The position numbers and the translations under genes are program-made. Positions 17,201-23,744 of a DNA stretch of 55,247 bases are shown here, in pieces. Position 1 is the first letter of the stretch. Each line of letters begins with the position of its first letter. The stretch lies in contig JAHHHZ010000005.1 of the NCBI GenBank assembly GCA_019359095.1, positions 1-55,247 on the forward strand, read 5' to 3'. The notes under the pieces were generated by a model. That model was given only the letters and a program-made list of their open reading frames with translations, did no database searches and had not been told where the DNA came from. This DNA comes from Pleurocapsa minor HA4230-MV1 (GTDB lineage: Bacteria; Cyanobacteriota; Cyanobacteriia; Cyanobacteriales; Xenococcaceae).

Positions 17201-19457
17201 TGCCTCTACCTCCTGTAATAACGTATACTTCTTTTCCTTGAGTAGTAAAATTCTTCAAATAGTCTTCAAAATCTGACCAAACACCCTCATTCATAGTTTT
17301 TAATTGAGGAAGTATGTTTGAAGTCAAGTAAGTTGAGTAATGTTCTTTATAACTTCTAGTTCTGGATTGAGCCTCAGTTAAATGACCTCTATTAAAATAT
17401 GTAGAGCCAGCATAATCACTATGCTGAGTTTTTGGAAATGATGATGGCAACAAAAACTCTTGTTGGAAAAAGGGGCTTGTTGTATTTCCACCAAGCCAAG
17501 AGCTATTCATCTGATAACTAGCCCAATTAGCACCTTTTAAGCTCTTATTATAAGAAATTGCATATTGTGGTCGTTCTATTAAATAATTATTCGCAAAAGC
17601 TTCAGGATTTTCAGGCGTATACCTTGCATTACTAGGATTATCCATCGCTAAATGCTGACTCTGAAAGAAAACATTATCCAAATAAACAGTGTTGCCATTA
17701 ACTTCAAAAGTAAGGGTTGCGACTTTCCCTCTGAGTGCATTAGGTACAGGTAAATTGAAGGTTTCAAAACCTGTTTGTCCGTAATCAACTTTAAGTCGAT
17801 CTTCAAAAATATCTTGTGGTGTATGTGGACCCGTTACGGAAGTAACCGCAGGAGTCAAACTAATCGAACCCAAGTCATGATTTTCAAACCCAGGAACATC
17901 AGACTGCATCGAAACATCAACCGTACCACCAGTAAGTTCGGGAACACGAAGATCGAACCTTAAAGTACCCCAATCAGGAACGACAAAAGGATTATGAGTA
18001 ATACTCTTCAAGCCATTACCCAACTCCAGCGCATAACTCTGATTACCAGCAACTCCAAATTTAAGATACTTTTGTAATTTCCCATTAGAATTTTCATTAT
18101 TCCAACCAGGAATGGGTTGAACATCTAACTTACTGTCAATTGCATCGAAATTACCATCATAAACAGTCGGAACAGCAAAATCACCCCGTTGTCTGGGTTT
18201 TGCCGTATTATCAAAACTGATAGGAGTGCGCTTAGTTAAATCTCCTTGAGGGCGTTTATAATAACCATTGCCTAACAGCGAATAATACCAACCAGTACCA
18301 TTACCCTCCCACTGAGAATATTTATACCGATCATCATCGATCACACCACCAGTAGCATGATCGACAACATACCAAGGAAAATCAGTGTTTTGAAACTCTG
18401 GCTGGGCAAAATCACCTCTGCGTCGATGAATCGGATATTTGTTGGAGAAACCTGCCCCCAGACCAACTCGATCCAAGTTGATATTGGTAGTTCCTTCGTA
18501 CCAGGCAATTGACCTTTCATTGGAGTCTTTGTTAATATTTCTGTTTTCTCCCGCATCACCAGTAAAACCAACCCGATTTTTAAAGACCTCTTCGTGATCA
18601 AAACCTCCTAAATCGATATTTACATCTGCACCAGCCAGTTGATAACTAAATGGCTCAGTCGCACTTTGATAGTAGTTATCGGCAAAAGTAACATTATCCC
18701 AAACCTCAATACTAGGCTCAGGGATTGCATCACTAGCTAGAGGACGATCTTTATTTACCTTATCGGCATCGATAGTGGTCATCTGCAAATCGGGGAAGGT
18801 ATCAGCGAATTGAGTATCATTACCCTGTTCATCTTTTTTCGGGAAGGCAGTACCAATACGCTGGATAATCTCGCTGTTAACCACCCCACCAGAACCAAAA
18901 CCAATAAAGTGGAAGGGAGAATTAAATAAGCTGCCTGGAGTATAAATTAAGTCGCCTTTTTGGTCATAGATTTTAGTTCCCTCACCGATTTCGCCTTTGC
19001 CCTCTAGTTTTTCATTGAGATCCAGTTTAATTAAAGAAGCAAATATTTTATCAGCGGTGGCTTCTGCTGTACCCGAGTTGTAATTAAGTTTGGTAGAATC
19101 TTCAAACCAATCTGCGATCAGAACCAATGGTTTAGTTAGATCGAATCGATCGCCATTAGAATTAGCAGATATCTTGACCCAATTACCAGTAGTTGATTCA
19201 TAACGCAGCACATTGCCTGTTCCTGTGAGGGATTCATCAACCTTAGAGGCTATGTTTAATCCCAAATCATGAGCTTTATTGAAAGAATAAAGATCGTTTT
19301 TAGCAGCATCAGGAGTAATTACGGTAACGCTGGGGAAAGCAGTAACATTCTCAGTCTCAACTAATTGCGGATACCAGTCAAAGGAAGATGGGTTCTGTTG
19401 GTTGACCTGCCCATTGGTACTCGTCCATAGTTGATAATGATATCTACCAGGAGTCAA
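8262..19457 (-). CDS. Giant extracellular-type protein, 5' end truncated by insertion sequences
   Basis: About 3,731 codons remain. Order from the N-terminus: a hydrolase-like region (1-300, with HFIGFGSGGVVNSEI near 182); a NUC1 non-specific nuclease domain (about 635-830, FNRGHLTEA and TYLTSNILPQ); a Ser/Gln-rich repeat linker (885-1103); a zinc metalloprotease (about 1104-1300, HELSHLYGF near 1219); a jelly-roll-like region; a cadherin-like module (1500-1592, AVNDTAS, ILANDTDDDG); 17 PKD repeats (1593-3075, WDFGDGS); 3 Calx-beta repeats (3076-3415); and a repetitive C-terminus (FNGSG, ITFNGSA). It is likely a surface or secreted calcium-binding degradative protein. The TTG at 19457 is internal: the frame stays open upstream (NARLNLTPGR) until IS DNA, so signal peptide and start are lost. 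It may be a pseudogene. Confidence 0.8.
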   Translation of the reverse strand: MTPGRYHYQLWTSTNGQVNQQNPSSFDWYPQLVETENVTAFPSVTVITPDAAKNDLYSFNKAHDLGLNIASKVDESLTGTGNVLRYESTTGNWVKISANSNGDRFDLTKPLVLIADWFEDSTKLNYNSGTAEATADKIFASLIKLDLNEKLEGKGEIGEGTKIYDQKGDLIYTPGSLFNSPFHFIGFGSGGVVNSEIIQRIGTAFPKKDEQGNDTQFADTFPDLQMTTIDADKVNKDRPLASDAIPEPSIEVWDNVTFADNYYQSATEPFSYQLAGADVNIDLGGFDHEEVFKNRVGFTGDAGENRNINKDSNERSIAWYEGTTNINLDRVGLGAGFSNKYPIHRRRGDFAQPEFQNTDFPWYVVDHATGGVIDDDRYKYSQWEGNGTGWYYSLLGNGYYKRPQGDLTKRTPISFDNTAKPRQRGDFAVPTVYDGNFDAIDSKLDVQPIPGWNNENSNGKLQKYLKFGVAGNQSYALELGNGLKSITHNPFVVPDWGTLRFDLRVPELTGGTVDVSMQSDVPGFENHDLGSISLTPAVTSVTGPHTPQDIFEDRLKVDYGQTGFETFNLPVPNALRGKVATLTFEVNGNTVYLDNVFFQSQHLAMDNPSNARYTPENPEAFANNYLIERPQYAISYNKSLKGANWASYQMNSSWLGGNTTSPFFQQEFLLPSSFPKTQHSDYAGSTYFNRGHLTEAQSRTRSYKEHYSTYLTSNILPQLKTMNEGVWSDFEDYLKNFTTQGKEVYVITGGRGSINNDPIWDDLLANDPIRNSDINIPSHFWKVAIVLDKQGLTSDTLSDVQGGGIHQLFAIDIPNDPTDPNFETENWTHWKKSVDWIESQTDYDFLSNLPDEVENRIEANEDFRYYDPSLSASLLSNSIYLASDLSSPDIQTFLKNSISHDGVIESNVANIGQVVDEFSSSEVSFGEVSPFDSSSKKINPHQLSTSQIDLEEVSPFEITSFQDSPLHDSTLKIGSSEIGISESSTSQNGTNTDSFGQIGLAKIGSVALNANQNSFNQIDIPQNGVHQVGFSQVSPTQVSPTEIGSTQTGISQVSPTQISADQLSIPQFDSSQSSLNQISSTEIGASKISFASSISNEQLLSSHNSTPQIINELNNSATKIWSDLLKSETPLNIEFQITDLPSGQLAEASITGFDSSGVPKAGTILIDSDANGVGWFIDSTPLDNSEFSLVGDKADKEETYLLAAAESEASGKYDLLTTVLHELSHLYGFIDGYAGYSDNIETKNDTTKFIGDGFTATLDGEHLDKIAHPYDLLNTHLAPGMRKLPSQLDVQILQSLIATEFERNGNKPEGEELLAKLTSDPLLGITNGDFSITDTTTDSFAWDTRGASKVETGQAVLTEDSPFLSNFSQTFTVPESAKTIQFKLIETELGASELAPPDAFEVALLDANTQESLVSDNDLTETDSLLNIQNDGTAYFSDQVRIGGATSGELINLDKSRTVTIDISNLTPGTEATLYFELLGFGDVDSRVVIDDVRLSDQNLLPPTAVNDTASTAQGQPAIIDILANDTDDDGTITPESVQIQTEPTKGTVTVNNDGTVTYTPSDRFIGEDSFTYTVQDSDGQSSEPAEVEVTVENALPEISEIQISDNITEGDEVTLNATASDPGNDELTYTWEFDDGTTADGRTTKRPYADNGTYTGTLTVTDPHGGSDTQDFEIVVDNAVPVVDAGADQTVDEGSKVNFAGSFTDTGSLDTHSVAWDFADGSTADTNEANHTYADNGTYNATFTVTDSDGAVSSDELTVTVNNVAPTITNLTGDSSVKEGETVNFSATATDPGSDTITYIWDFGDGSETVEGAEASHIFTDNGTYNVTLTASDEDGGETAQTLEVTVENVAPTFTQINGKTTVNEGEAVDYNATATDPGDDELTYTWNFADGTSEVQGANASHTFSQNGVYDAVVTASDDDGAATTSNLSITVNNVAPTITTDTAKTGDEGSSVDFEATFDDTGNDDLTVTWDFGDGSDSITTEYPAESTPNSETQSHVYAADGTYTATVTVTDSDGAVTESTIDVTINNTPPVIETITGDTEINEGDTASFSAIATDAGNDPLTYSWNFGDGSEAITTPDTLTPIPHIYNDNGDYIVTLTVTDSSGATSSSSLDITVNNTNPVISDITDALTINEGDAARLSVTAVDAGADDLTYVWDFGDGSEIVMGENAEHIFADNGLYQASVTVTDDDGASVTQSLSITVKNVAPIADPWLDETATEGDTVEFNLNFSDAGRLDTHTLTWDFGDGSKPLTTNGDETSVSHAYVDNGIYTASVIITDSDGASTTNTMTVTVNNAAPAIASLTGDTNINEGDTAKFAITATDPGSDELTYSWDLGDGQTATGTDISHTYTQNGTYTVTATVTDSDGAATSSTLEVKVNNVAPTIIDLTGDSSIDEGDTATFSATATDPGNDTLTYTWNLEDGTQISGTDVTISQRFVEDSEYDVNLTVTDEEGASATQTLTITVNNVAPIVEAGEDRTSNEGSSVTFNASFSDPGITDTHTIAWDFGDGETTTDTLTPTHIYTNNGEYDVSLTVTDDEGASTTSTLKVTVNNVAPAIASLTGNTQINEGERAKFSVVATDPGSDELTYTWDFGDGETAAGTDSQITHTFAKNGEYTVTATVTDGDGASTNSTFEVTVNNLAPTITQLTGDTEINEGDRASFSATASDAGNDELTYTWNFGDDSETVIGQDVGHIFTDNGEYTVTTTVTDSDGASTTQSLDVKVNNVAPTIIKIEGERTIDEGDTTSLTASTTDPGDDSLIYTWNLADGTQVKGENVTVTQTFFEDGKYDLNLTVTDDDGATATQTVTITVNNVAPIVDVVEDKTGDEGSPVAFNASFSDPGLLDTHTIAWDFGDGSTIRDTLTPTHVYADNGEYDVSLTVTDDEGANTTSTFKVTVNNVTPTITFITGDTEINEGDRANFSAAATDPGADELTYTWNFGDGSETIKGQNTDHQYVQDGTYNTTLTVSDSDGASTSQTRQITVNNLPPTVEAGNNQTVYVGESVSFNGSFSDRGSLDTHTTNWDFGDNTNTNGINNPTHTYTESGIYTVTYSVRDDSNASSNDTLQLTVKKLPTLAVNDISIVEGDNGTANAVFTVSLNEASTRPVAVNYSTANGTAVAGVDYTATTGSITFAPGQTSQSVTIAINGDRLDEIDENLSLNLTSPVNATIADDRGIATIIDNDPVPSLTINDPTITEGDSGTSNLTFTVNLSEASGKIVAVNYSTANGTATAGADYTATTGSITFVPGQTSQSITVPINGDRLDEIDENFSLNLISPVNATIADGTGVGTIIDNDPAPSLSLNDPTITEGDSGNQNLVFDVNLSAASGKTVKVNYSTANGTATAGVDYTAMSGTLTFAPGQTSQTVVIPVTGDRITENNETILLNLTNPVNATIADTQGIGTITDNDLNSYSIKAEGQVFINGSSDFDGVAINPNDDVKIYAGKGFTFNGNQALAVKLDEAGNPILSNGKPVLVDRAVAVAPGYLSSTANAARNQYANLIPPQVIEAQTVTVPAYGNLATQELSRRIPTGTTTVTFNAAQNPLNTLSDWTSRFPAPGTPTRPTVVKVTDGGLNIPSNVNLSNYVITVESGDLNFNGSGHNLNNVMLLTNNGNVNLASVSSKDLSLFASGSINTGSGARFAGNTLLTTGTNNGNITFNGATNTVDESSHLRVISAGDLNYNGASNTRGELISAKNFFFNGSSNLYGSISAKGNITFNGSATVIGIANSSPS
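16149..16805 (+). CDS. Pentapeptide-repeat protein, antisense within the giant gene
   Basis: A 218-residue protein starting at ATG 16149 with GAGG about 7 bases upstream; a TTG five codons earlier is less likely. The N-terminus MTAEELLVRYAAGERDFTGA is typical of cyanobacterial pentapeptide-repeat proteins. It is followed by about 35 A(D/N)LXX units (GADLSGADL, GANLRDASLSGADL) that would form a right-handed quadrilateral beta-helix, and ends FNNTIMTDGILQEG. Function of such proteins is mostly unknown. All of it lies opposite the giant gene, with codons exactly in register, and neither strand has a stop. Leucines here are TTG, CTG, CTC or CTT, never TTA or CTA, which would be stops opposite. 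The protein family is sure; expression is not known. Confidence 0.75.
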   Translation: MTAEELLVRYAAGERDFTGADLSGADLIEARLTGIKLRDAKLICTDLSGANLRDASLSGADLSGADLSGADLTEADLMNAILRNVDLIKTILIGIESYATDFSQANLTEAICIGAILRGARFRDANLTRANLKCAVMEWAILEGCNLEGANLFEVNLTRAKLMGVNLFAARVERANFTEANLTGAKFIDYLSDVCYVTFNNTIMTDGILQEGLNIWGA

Positions 19458-19465
19458 GTTAAGAC

Positions 19466-20346
19466 GGGCATTTCGCAGGTTGATGAAAAAAGGTAGGGTA
19501 TTAAAATGAAGAGTTTAAATGACCCATTGTGGAGATCCAAGTTAAAAATCTAGATCACTTAGGTATAGTAGCAGGAATTGTTGACCAAATAGGATTAGTT
19601 GAAGAAATAGATAGGCAAATAGAAAAACATCCGCAACAGATAATCAGTACAGGGCAAGTAGTCAAAGCCATGATTTTGAATGGATTGGGCTTTGTGAGCG
19701 CGCCTTTATACTTGTTTGGAGAGTTTTTCATTGGCAAAGCCACAGAACATTTGTTAGGAGAAGGAATTAAACCAGAACACTTGAATGATGATCGAATAGC
19801 CAGAGGATTAGATAGCCTGTGGAATCAAGGCTTAACTCCATTATTTACAAGCATTGCCATGTTAGCACAACAAAAATGCCAGCTTGATACCAAAAGTTTA
19901 CATCTCGACTCAAGTAGTTTTAGCCTCGAAGGAAGCTATGAAATAGAAGAGAAAGGGCAATCTAGAGAATCAATCGAAGAGGTACACATCACTTATGGCT
20001 ATTCAAGAGACCGTCGACCAGATCTCAAGCAATTTATGATGGATGTGATCTGCACAGGAGATGGAGACGTACCATTGTTTGTGCGAGTCGGTGACGGGAA
20101 TGAATCTGACCGTGCCATTTTTGCTCAATTGATGAAACAGTTTCAAAAACAATGGAATCTCGATAGCATTTATGTTGCTGACAGTGCCTTGTACAGTGCC
20201 GAAAATTTACAGCAATTGGGAGAATTGAGATGGATTACTCGTGTTCCTCAAAGCTTGAAAGCAGCCAAAGTTTTAGTAGAGTCTGTAGAGGATGAGCTAT
20301 TTTGTGAGAGTAAGATTTCTGGTTATCGTATAGCATCGTGTTGTAA
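19466..20346 (+). mobile_element. IS1634-family element, truncated
   Basis: The left end is taken as about 19466 (GGGCATTTCGCAGGTTGATG), where homology to the giant gene stops. The right part is missing: element sequence stops near 20346, where an IS6-type end begins. No terminal repeat pair can therefore be checked. Its insertion explains the lost 5' end of the giant gene. Confidence 0.6.
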
Positions 20347-20389
20347 GGTTGTGTCGCAAAAAATGAAACAGGCTGATGTAGTACAATAA
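19529..20389 (+). pseudogene. IS1634-family transposase (DUF4277), C-terminally truncated
   Basis: A GTG-started frame of 286 codons. The start MEIQVKNLDHLGIVAGIVDQ and the block VVKAMILNGLGFVSAPLYLF are the DUF4277 N-terminal region of IS1634-type transposases. The first catalytic Asp is in SLHLDSSSF, the second in YVADSALYS. The family usually runs to over 500 residues. Here homology ends at about residue 272 (KISGYRIASC), and the last residues (KVVSQKMKQADVVQ) are read from the next element. The glutamate of the DDE triad and the C-terminal half are absent, so it cannot transpose by itself. Confidence 0.85.
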
Positions 20390-20681
20390 TATTAAACGAT
20401 AACATTGATAAATTTAAATCTTTTTGATGAATTCCCAAGAACCTTTTAAGTGGCGACATTTCCAAACAGAAATTATTTTGCTTAACGTTCGTTGGTATTT
20501 AAAATATCCTTTGAGTTATCGTAATCTAGAAGAAATGATGTTAGAGAGAGGGTTGAAAGTCGATCACTCTACTATTGGTCGTTGGGTTTTAACTTATTCT
20601 CCTCAAATAGATGAAAGAACTCGTCGTCATTTGAAACTAACTAATGATTCATGGAAAGTAGATGAAACTTATATCAAGGTC
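20347..20681 (+). mobile_element. IS6-family element fragment
   Basis: The left end GGTTGTGTCGCAAAAAATG resembles IS6-type terminal repeats. The element is cut at 20681, where the IS4-type terminal repeat starts. Its other half is not found beyond that IS4 copy, so it was lost rather than simply split. Confidence 0.6.
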
Positions 20682-20705
20682 CTAAGTACAGGACAAAAGT
20701 TTTAA
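20424..20705 (+). pseudogene. IS6-family transposase, N-terminal 85 residues only
   Basis: The frame begins MNSQEPFKWRHFQTEIILLN. It shows the IS6/IS26 pattern RWYLKYPLSYRNLEEMMLER, then GLKVDHSTIGRWVLTYSPQI and the first catalytic Asp in WKVDETYIKV. IS6 transposases have about 230 residues; only the helix-turn-helix region and start of the catalytic core remain. The final codons (LSTGQKF) come from the IS4 end. It is non-functional. Confidence 0.9.
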
Positions 20706-21833
20706 AGATTGAAGAAACTCAGACTGTTTTAAGTCCAAATCGGTAAAGATTGAACGTAAATGATCGAGACCATAACGGAAAATACTTTTAGCTAATCTTC
20801 CATGCTTTTTAATTTTGAGTGGTCGATGTTGGTTTAGCCACTCACCCGTCTTGATTGACCAGCACAAAGCCAAAGCCATCAAAGCAATGAGCTTACTCAA
20901 TCGCTCTGAATCAGTAAAATGAGTAGACTCAAGGCAAAATCCTCTAGTTTTAAACATTCCAAATAAAGTCTCGATTCCCCATCGTTTTCCATAATCTGAA
21001 ATAGCTGTAGTAGTTGAATCAGAAGAGACAATTATCAATAGCTCACCGTCTTCTAAACGTAAAGCTGAAACATAAACGGAGCGTCCCCAAACCCATCGAC
21101 GACCAGACAGAATTCTAGTCTGACCTGGTTTTAGATGGGCAAAGATAATCGAAGCTCTGAGTTCTTTCTTGCCATCGAAAATACGATCGCTTTTTCTAAT
21201 TCTTAGTCGAAAAGAAATTGTAGGCTCAATCAACAGGTAAGTTAACCATAGTTTACCGACGAACTCTCGGTCGCCAGTTAAATAAGCAACCTCAGTATCG
21301 GGAAAGATTGAGTAGAATTGGTCGAGTAGATCCATTCGTTCATCGCCATTAGAATTACCTTTTTTGTTCAGCATCTTCCAAACCACAGGATATGCAACTC
21401 CATTGTGAACTACCCCTAGCATCAGAATATTGAATCTCGTTGTACCAAATGACCACTCAGTTCTATCGACGCTGAGAACCCAAGGTTGAGGGATATCCAT
21501 AATGCCAATAACTGCTCTGGCAATTGCCGTATAATCAAGGTCAAAACTGCGGAAAAATCGTTGTAAGCGCTTGTGATTAGAGTCTATTTTGACTCTACTG
21601 CGAAAACCTGTAGCTAGCTCGGTTAGATTGACTGTTTTTACTCTTAGCAAAGCAACCAGAAACAAGGCCAGAAAATTTAGCCTTGCTCCATGCCATCCCA
21701 GGTGAGGCTTCAAAGTTTGTCGAAGTAAGTTAATCTGATTCATAGGGTTTGTATGAAGTGTAGTTACTTTTAATCAAACCCTCTTCCTGTCTACTCTTGC
21801 AAGTTGTTTCTCTTTTTTTGTCCCGTACAGAGG
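20681..21833 (-). mobile_element. IS4-family insertion sequence, complete
   Basis: The ends are inverted repeats: CCTAAGTACAGGACAAAA at 20681-20698 and, reading inward from 21833, CCTCTGTACGGGACAAAA (15 of 18 match). The element is 1,153 bp with one transposase gene filling it. No target duplication is evident. A decayed second copy lies at about 46969-47992 with the same end. Confidence 0.8.
20682..21743 (-). CDS. IS4-family transposase
   Basis: A 353-residue DDE transposase that moves the surrounding element. Catalytic residues: Asp in LSVDRTEWSF, Asp in YLTGDREFVG, and Glu in the IS4 signature YGKRWGIETLFGMFK, which matches Y-(2)-R-(3)-E-(6)-K exactly. The N-terminus has the helical region LKPHLGWHGARLNFLALFLV. 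The stop codon lies inside the terminal repeat. Length and all motifs are intact, so it is likely active. It is 76% or so alike by eye to the broken copy at 46969-47901. Confidence 0.93.
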   Translation of the reverse strand: MNQINLLRQTLKPHLGWHGARLNFLALFLVALLRVKTVNLTELATGFRSRVKIDSNHKRLQRFFRSFDLDYTAIARAVIGIMDIPQPWVLSVDRTEWSFGTTRFNILMLGVVHNGVAYPVVWKMLNKKGNSNGDERMDLLDQFYSIFPDTEVAYLTGDREFVGKLWLTYLLIEPTISFRLRIRKSDRIFDGKKELRASIIFAHLKPGQTRILSGRRWVWGRSVYVSALRLEDGELLIIVSSDSTTTAISDYGKRWGIETLFGMFKTRGFCLESTHFTDSERLSKLIALMALALCWSIKTGEWLNQHRPLKIKKHGRLAKSIFRYGLDHLRSIFTDLDLKQSEFLQSLKLLSCT

Positions 21834-22017
21834 TATTTTATATAACTTTTGTTGAGGCAAAAATTAAAAGGAAGATGTATTCATGACAGATAAGCATCTA
21901 TAGTCAATACTTTAAATCTAAAGTATTCACCCTGACTGCCTGACACATTTATTTGAACAAAGCTAACTATTAGAACATTTCACTTCCGAAATTCGGGTGA
22001 ACCAAATAGCATCATAG

Positions 22018-22491
22018 TATTCTCGCCGACTTGGCTCAATACTTGTGGCTGGAGTGGATGGGAGTGGGGATTTTCCCATGCTTAGTTATGCCGATTCTTT
22101 TGTCTATCTATCAGTGGCTCAAGCGACAATTTATCAGTCAGATCCCGTTCACGGACTAAAGGAGTTGGCACCAACTCCAAAAACCATTATTAATGTGGGG
22201 TGGATTCCTGAAAATCGTCATGAAGGGGCTGCTGGTTTGGATAGGGTTCACGAGCAAATAGCAGGGCGATCGCTCTTAAAAGTTATCGAACAGTCGGATT
22301 ATCGACAGCTTAAAGCTCAAGAAACTAAAAAAAGTTTTACTCCCGAATCTTTACTTAAAGGATTAATTCGTTCCCATGCTAGTGATGTGGGCAATTTAGC
22401 AATTCAGTTAAGAACAACGGCAGAAATGAGTGCTGCGCTAAGTGCGATCGCTACCCGTCGCCAATATTCTATTTTTACTGGGGGGAGATGA
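22018..22491 (+). pseudogene. NurA-like nuclease fragment
   Basis: An open stretch starting just after a TAG at 22015-22017, with a possible GTG start at 22045. The sequence YSRRLGSILVAGVDGSGDFP then LSYADSFVYLSVAQATIYQ, ending TRRQYSIFTGGR, recalls NurA-type 5'-3' nucleases. There a DGS motif with metal-binding Asp follows a hydrophobic strand, and another strand reads like INVGWIPE. NurA normally works with the HerA helicase; no HerA is here. The upstream part is absent and the 3' end runs into palindromic repeats, so the gene is probably broken. The family call is tentative. Confidence 0.4.
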
Positions 22492-22499
22492 AAAAAACC

Positions 22500-22600
22500 C
22501 TAGGAAAAGTTCTAACATATGCGAAGCGGTGACGCGATATGCGGAGCGGTATCCTTTAGGACCAAGGAGCTAATCCTTTAGGAATCCTTTAGGACTTTAT
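22500..22600. repeat. Palindromic repeat cluster (CCTTTAGGA type)
   Basis: Tandem modules GCGAAGCGGTGACGCG, ATGCGGAGCGGTAT and three TCCTTTAGGA palindromes. The same words recur at 29620-29760, 46800-46960 and 50770-50910. The cluster sits directly after the NurA-like fragment. The block AACCCTAGGAAAA occurs on both sides, at about 22497 and 22660. Confidence 0.65.
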
Positions 22601-22745
22601 CCACTCTCGGCGATGAAAAACCTAAAACCAATGATGCAGTATTGGAAACCGATAAAAATAACCCTAGGAAAACTATAACCCCCAGTAAAAAGTGAAACGC
22701 GGCGGTCTTGTGGGGGTTTCCACCCAACTAAGCGGCGCAAGCCCC

Positions 22746-22994
22746 ATGAGCCATCGTTTCAAGAAGCGAAAAAAGGGTTATGGGACTGGATATATCGAAT
22801 GTAAACCTATGAAAAGGAGTGGGAAGGAGTATCAGCAGTATTGGTATCACTATGAAGAGTGGAGGGAGGGCGATCGCCTGAGCAAAAAGTCTCGTTATAT
22901 TCCCAGGCGATTGTTAGCACGGGTGGAGAAGTTGGAGGCGGAGAAAGTGTCAGTTAATAAGATCTTGAAAGTTTTGAAAGGTAGGAAAAAGTGA
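22746..22994 (+). CDS. Small basic hypothetical protein
   Basis: An 82-residue basic protein from the ATG at 22746: MSHRFKKRKKGYGTGYIECK, then SGKEYQQYWYHYEEWREGDR and KKSRYIPRRLLARVEKLEAE. The compact aromatic strand region (QYWYHYEEW) followed by a helix recalls small DNA-binding proteins next to integrase or replication genes in cyanobacteria, but no function is known. A longer frame from GTG 22692 exists, yet its first 18 codons are palindromic repeat DNA, so the internal ATG is preferred. Confidence 0.55.
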   Translation: MSHRFKKRKKGYGTGYIECKPMKRSGKEYQQYWYHYEEWREGDRLSKKSRYIPRRLLARVEKLEAEKVSVNKILKVLKGRKK

Positions 22995-23091
22995 CTGTGT
23001 TGGAAAAATAAGTTTTTAAAGGTGTTTAATCTAATAGTCTTTCGGCAACTGGTAATATTAGTGTTGGCAAAATACATTTTTTTCTAAGAAT

Positions 23092-23313
23092 ATGAGTTCA
23101 TCTTATAGCGACTCGGAAAGAGAAGAAATAATCTATCAATTTCTCTACAAACAGGCAGAAGAAAAAGGCAGACATTCTTGTTCTGTATGTGGAGGAAGTT
23201 ATTCTTTTGATAATATCTATATGTGTAGAAAATGCGGGAAGTTCTGGGGATATTGCTGCGTTCCCGAAGATCGCATTTGTAGTAAGGCGAACTGTCTTGG
23301 AACAATTCAATAG
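23092..23313 (+). CDS. Small zinc-ribbon protein
   Basis: A 73-residue protein: an N-terminal helix (SDSEREEIIYQFLYKQAEEK), then cysteine pairs CSVC and CRKC spaced 13 residues apart, then CC and C..C later (WGYCCVPEDRICSKANC). This arrangement should bind one or two zinc ions. No enzyme domain is seen; it may be a nucleic-acid or protein adaptor. It stands alone on the plus strand between minus-strand fragments. Confidence 0.6.
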   Translation: MSSSYSDSEREEIIYQFLYKQAEEKGRHSCSVCGGSYSFDNIYMCRKCGKFWGYCCVPEDRICSKANCLGTIQ

Positions 23314-23459
23314 AGGAAGAAAGCTAGTCAAAAAGAAATGGCTCTATTAATTAATTTCGATCTTTTAACCTCTCCCTCAATCTCGTATACCTCTGCTGCT
23401 GCTTGACTTCCTTTACTGCGATCGCATTAGATTTTCAAGGTAATATTTTTAATTGAAGT

Positions 23460-23744
23460 TTAAACTGGGTTGTAGCTGTAGATTCTGAACCCTACAAATC
23501 CAATCAATACGATCAAACCTAGCGTTCTGCGAAAATAATTAACGCCTTGAAATAATTCAAGCCACGCCCAAGTAAATAAAGAGCCAAAAGCTATCAAGTC
23601 TAACCCTACATTGGTCAAGCCAGTTGTAAAGATTAGTTTGAGCAAACTAACTACACCCCAGACGATAATAGGTGGGTTTGGTGGTTGAGCAATAACAATA
23701 TTACCATTGCTGTCACGGAAGAATTTAAAGAGGCAGGATAACAA
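23460..23744 (-). CDS. Small membrane protein
   Basis: A 94-residue protein with a short N-terminal cytoplasmic part ([20 protein letters not shown]) and two or three membrane helices ([52 protein letters not shown]). The segment [20 protein letters not shown] is a pattern I know from small inner-membrane hypotheticals in many bacteria. It is intact and probably real. Role not known. Its start overlaps the end of the RecD-like remnant by 20 bases on the same strand. Confidence 0.7.
   Translation of the reverse strand: MLSCLFKFFRDSNGNIVIAQPPNPPIIVWGVVSLLKLIFTTGLTNVGLDLIAFGSLFTWAWLELFQGVNYFRRTLGLIVLIGFVGFRIYSYNPV

Noticed and set aside
22692-22745. GTG start that lengthens the small basic protein by 18 residues
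   Set aside because: These codons are palindromic repeat DNA, and the ATG at 22746 begins the protein-like part.
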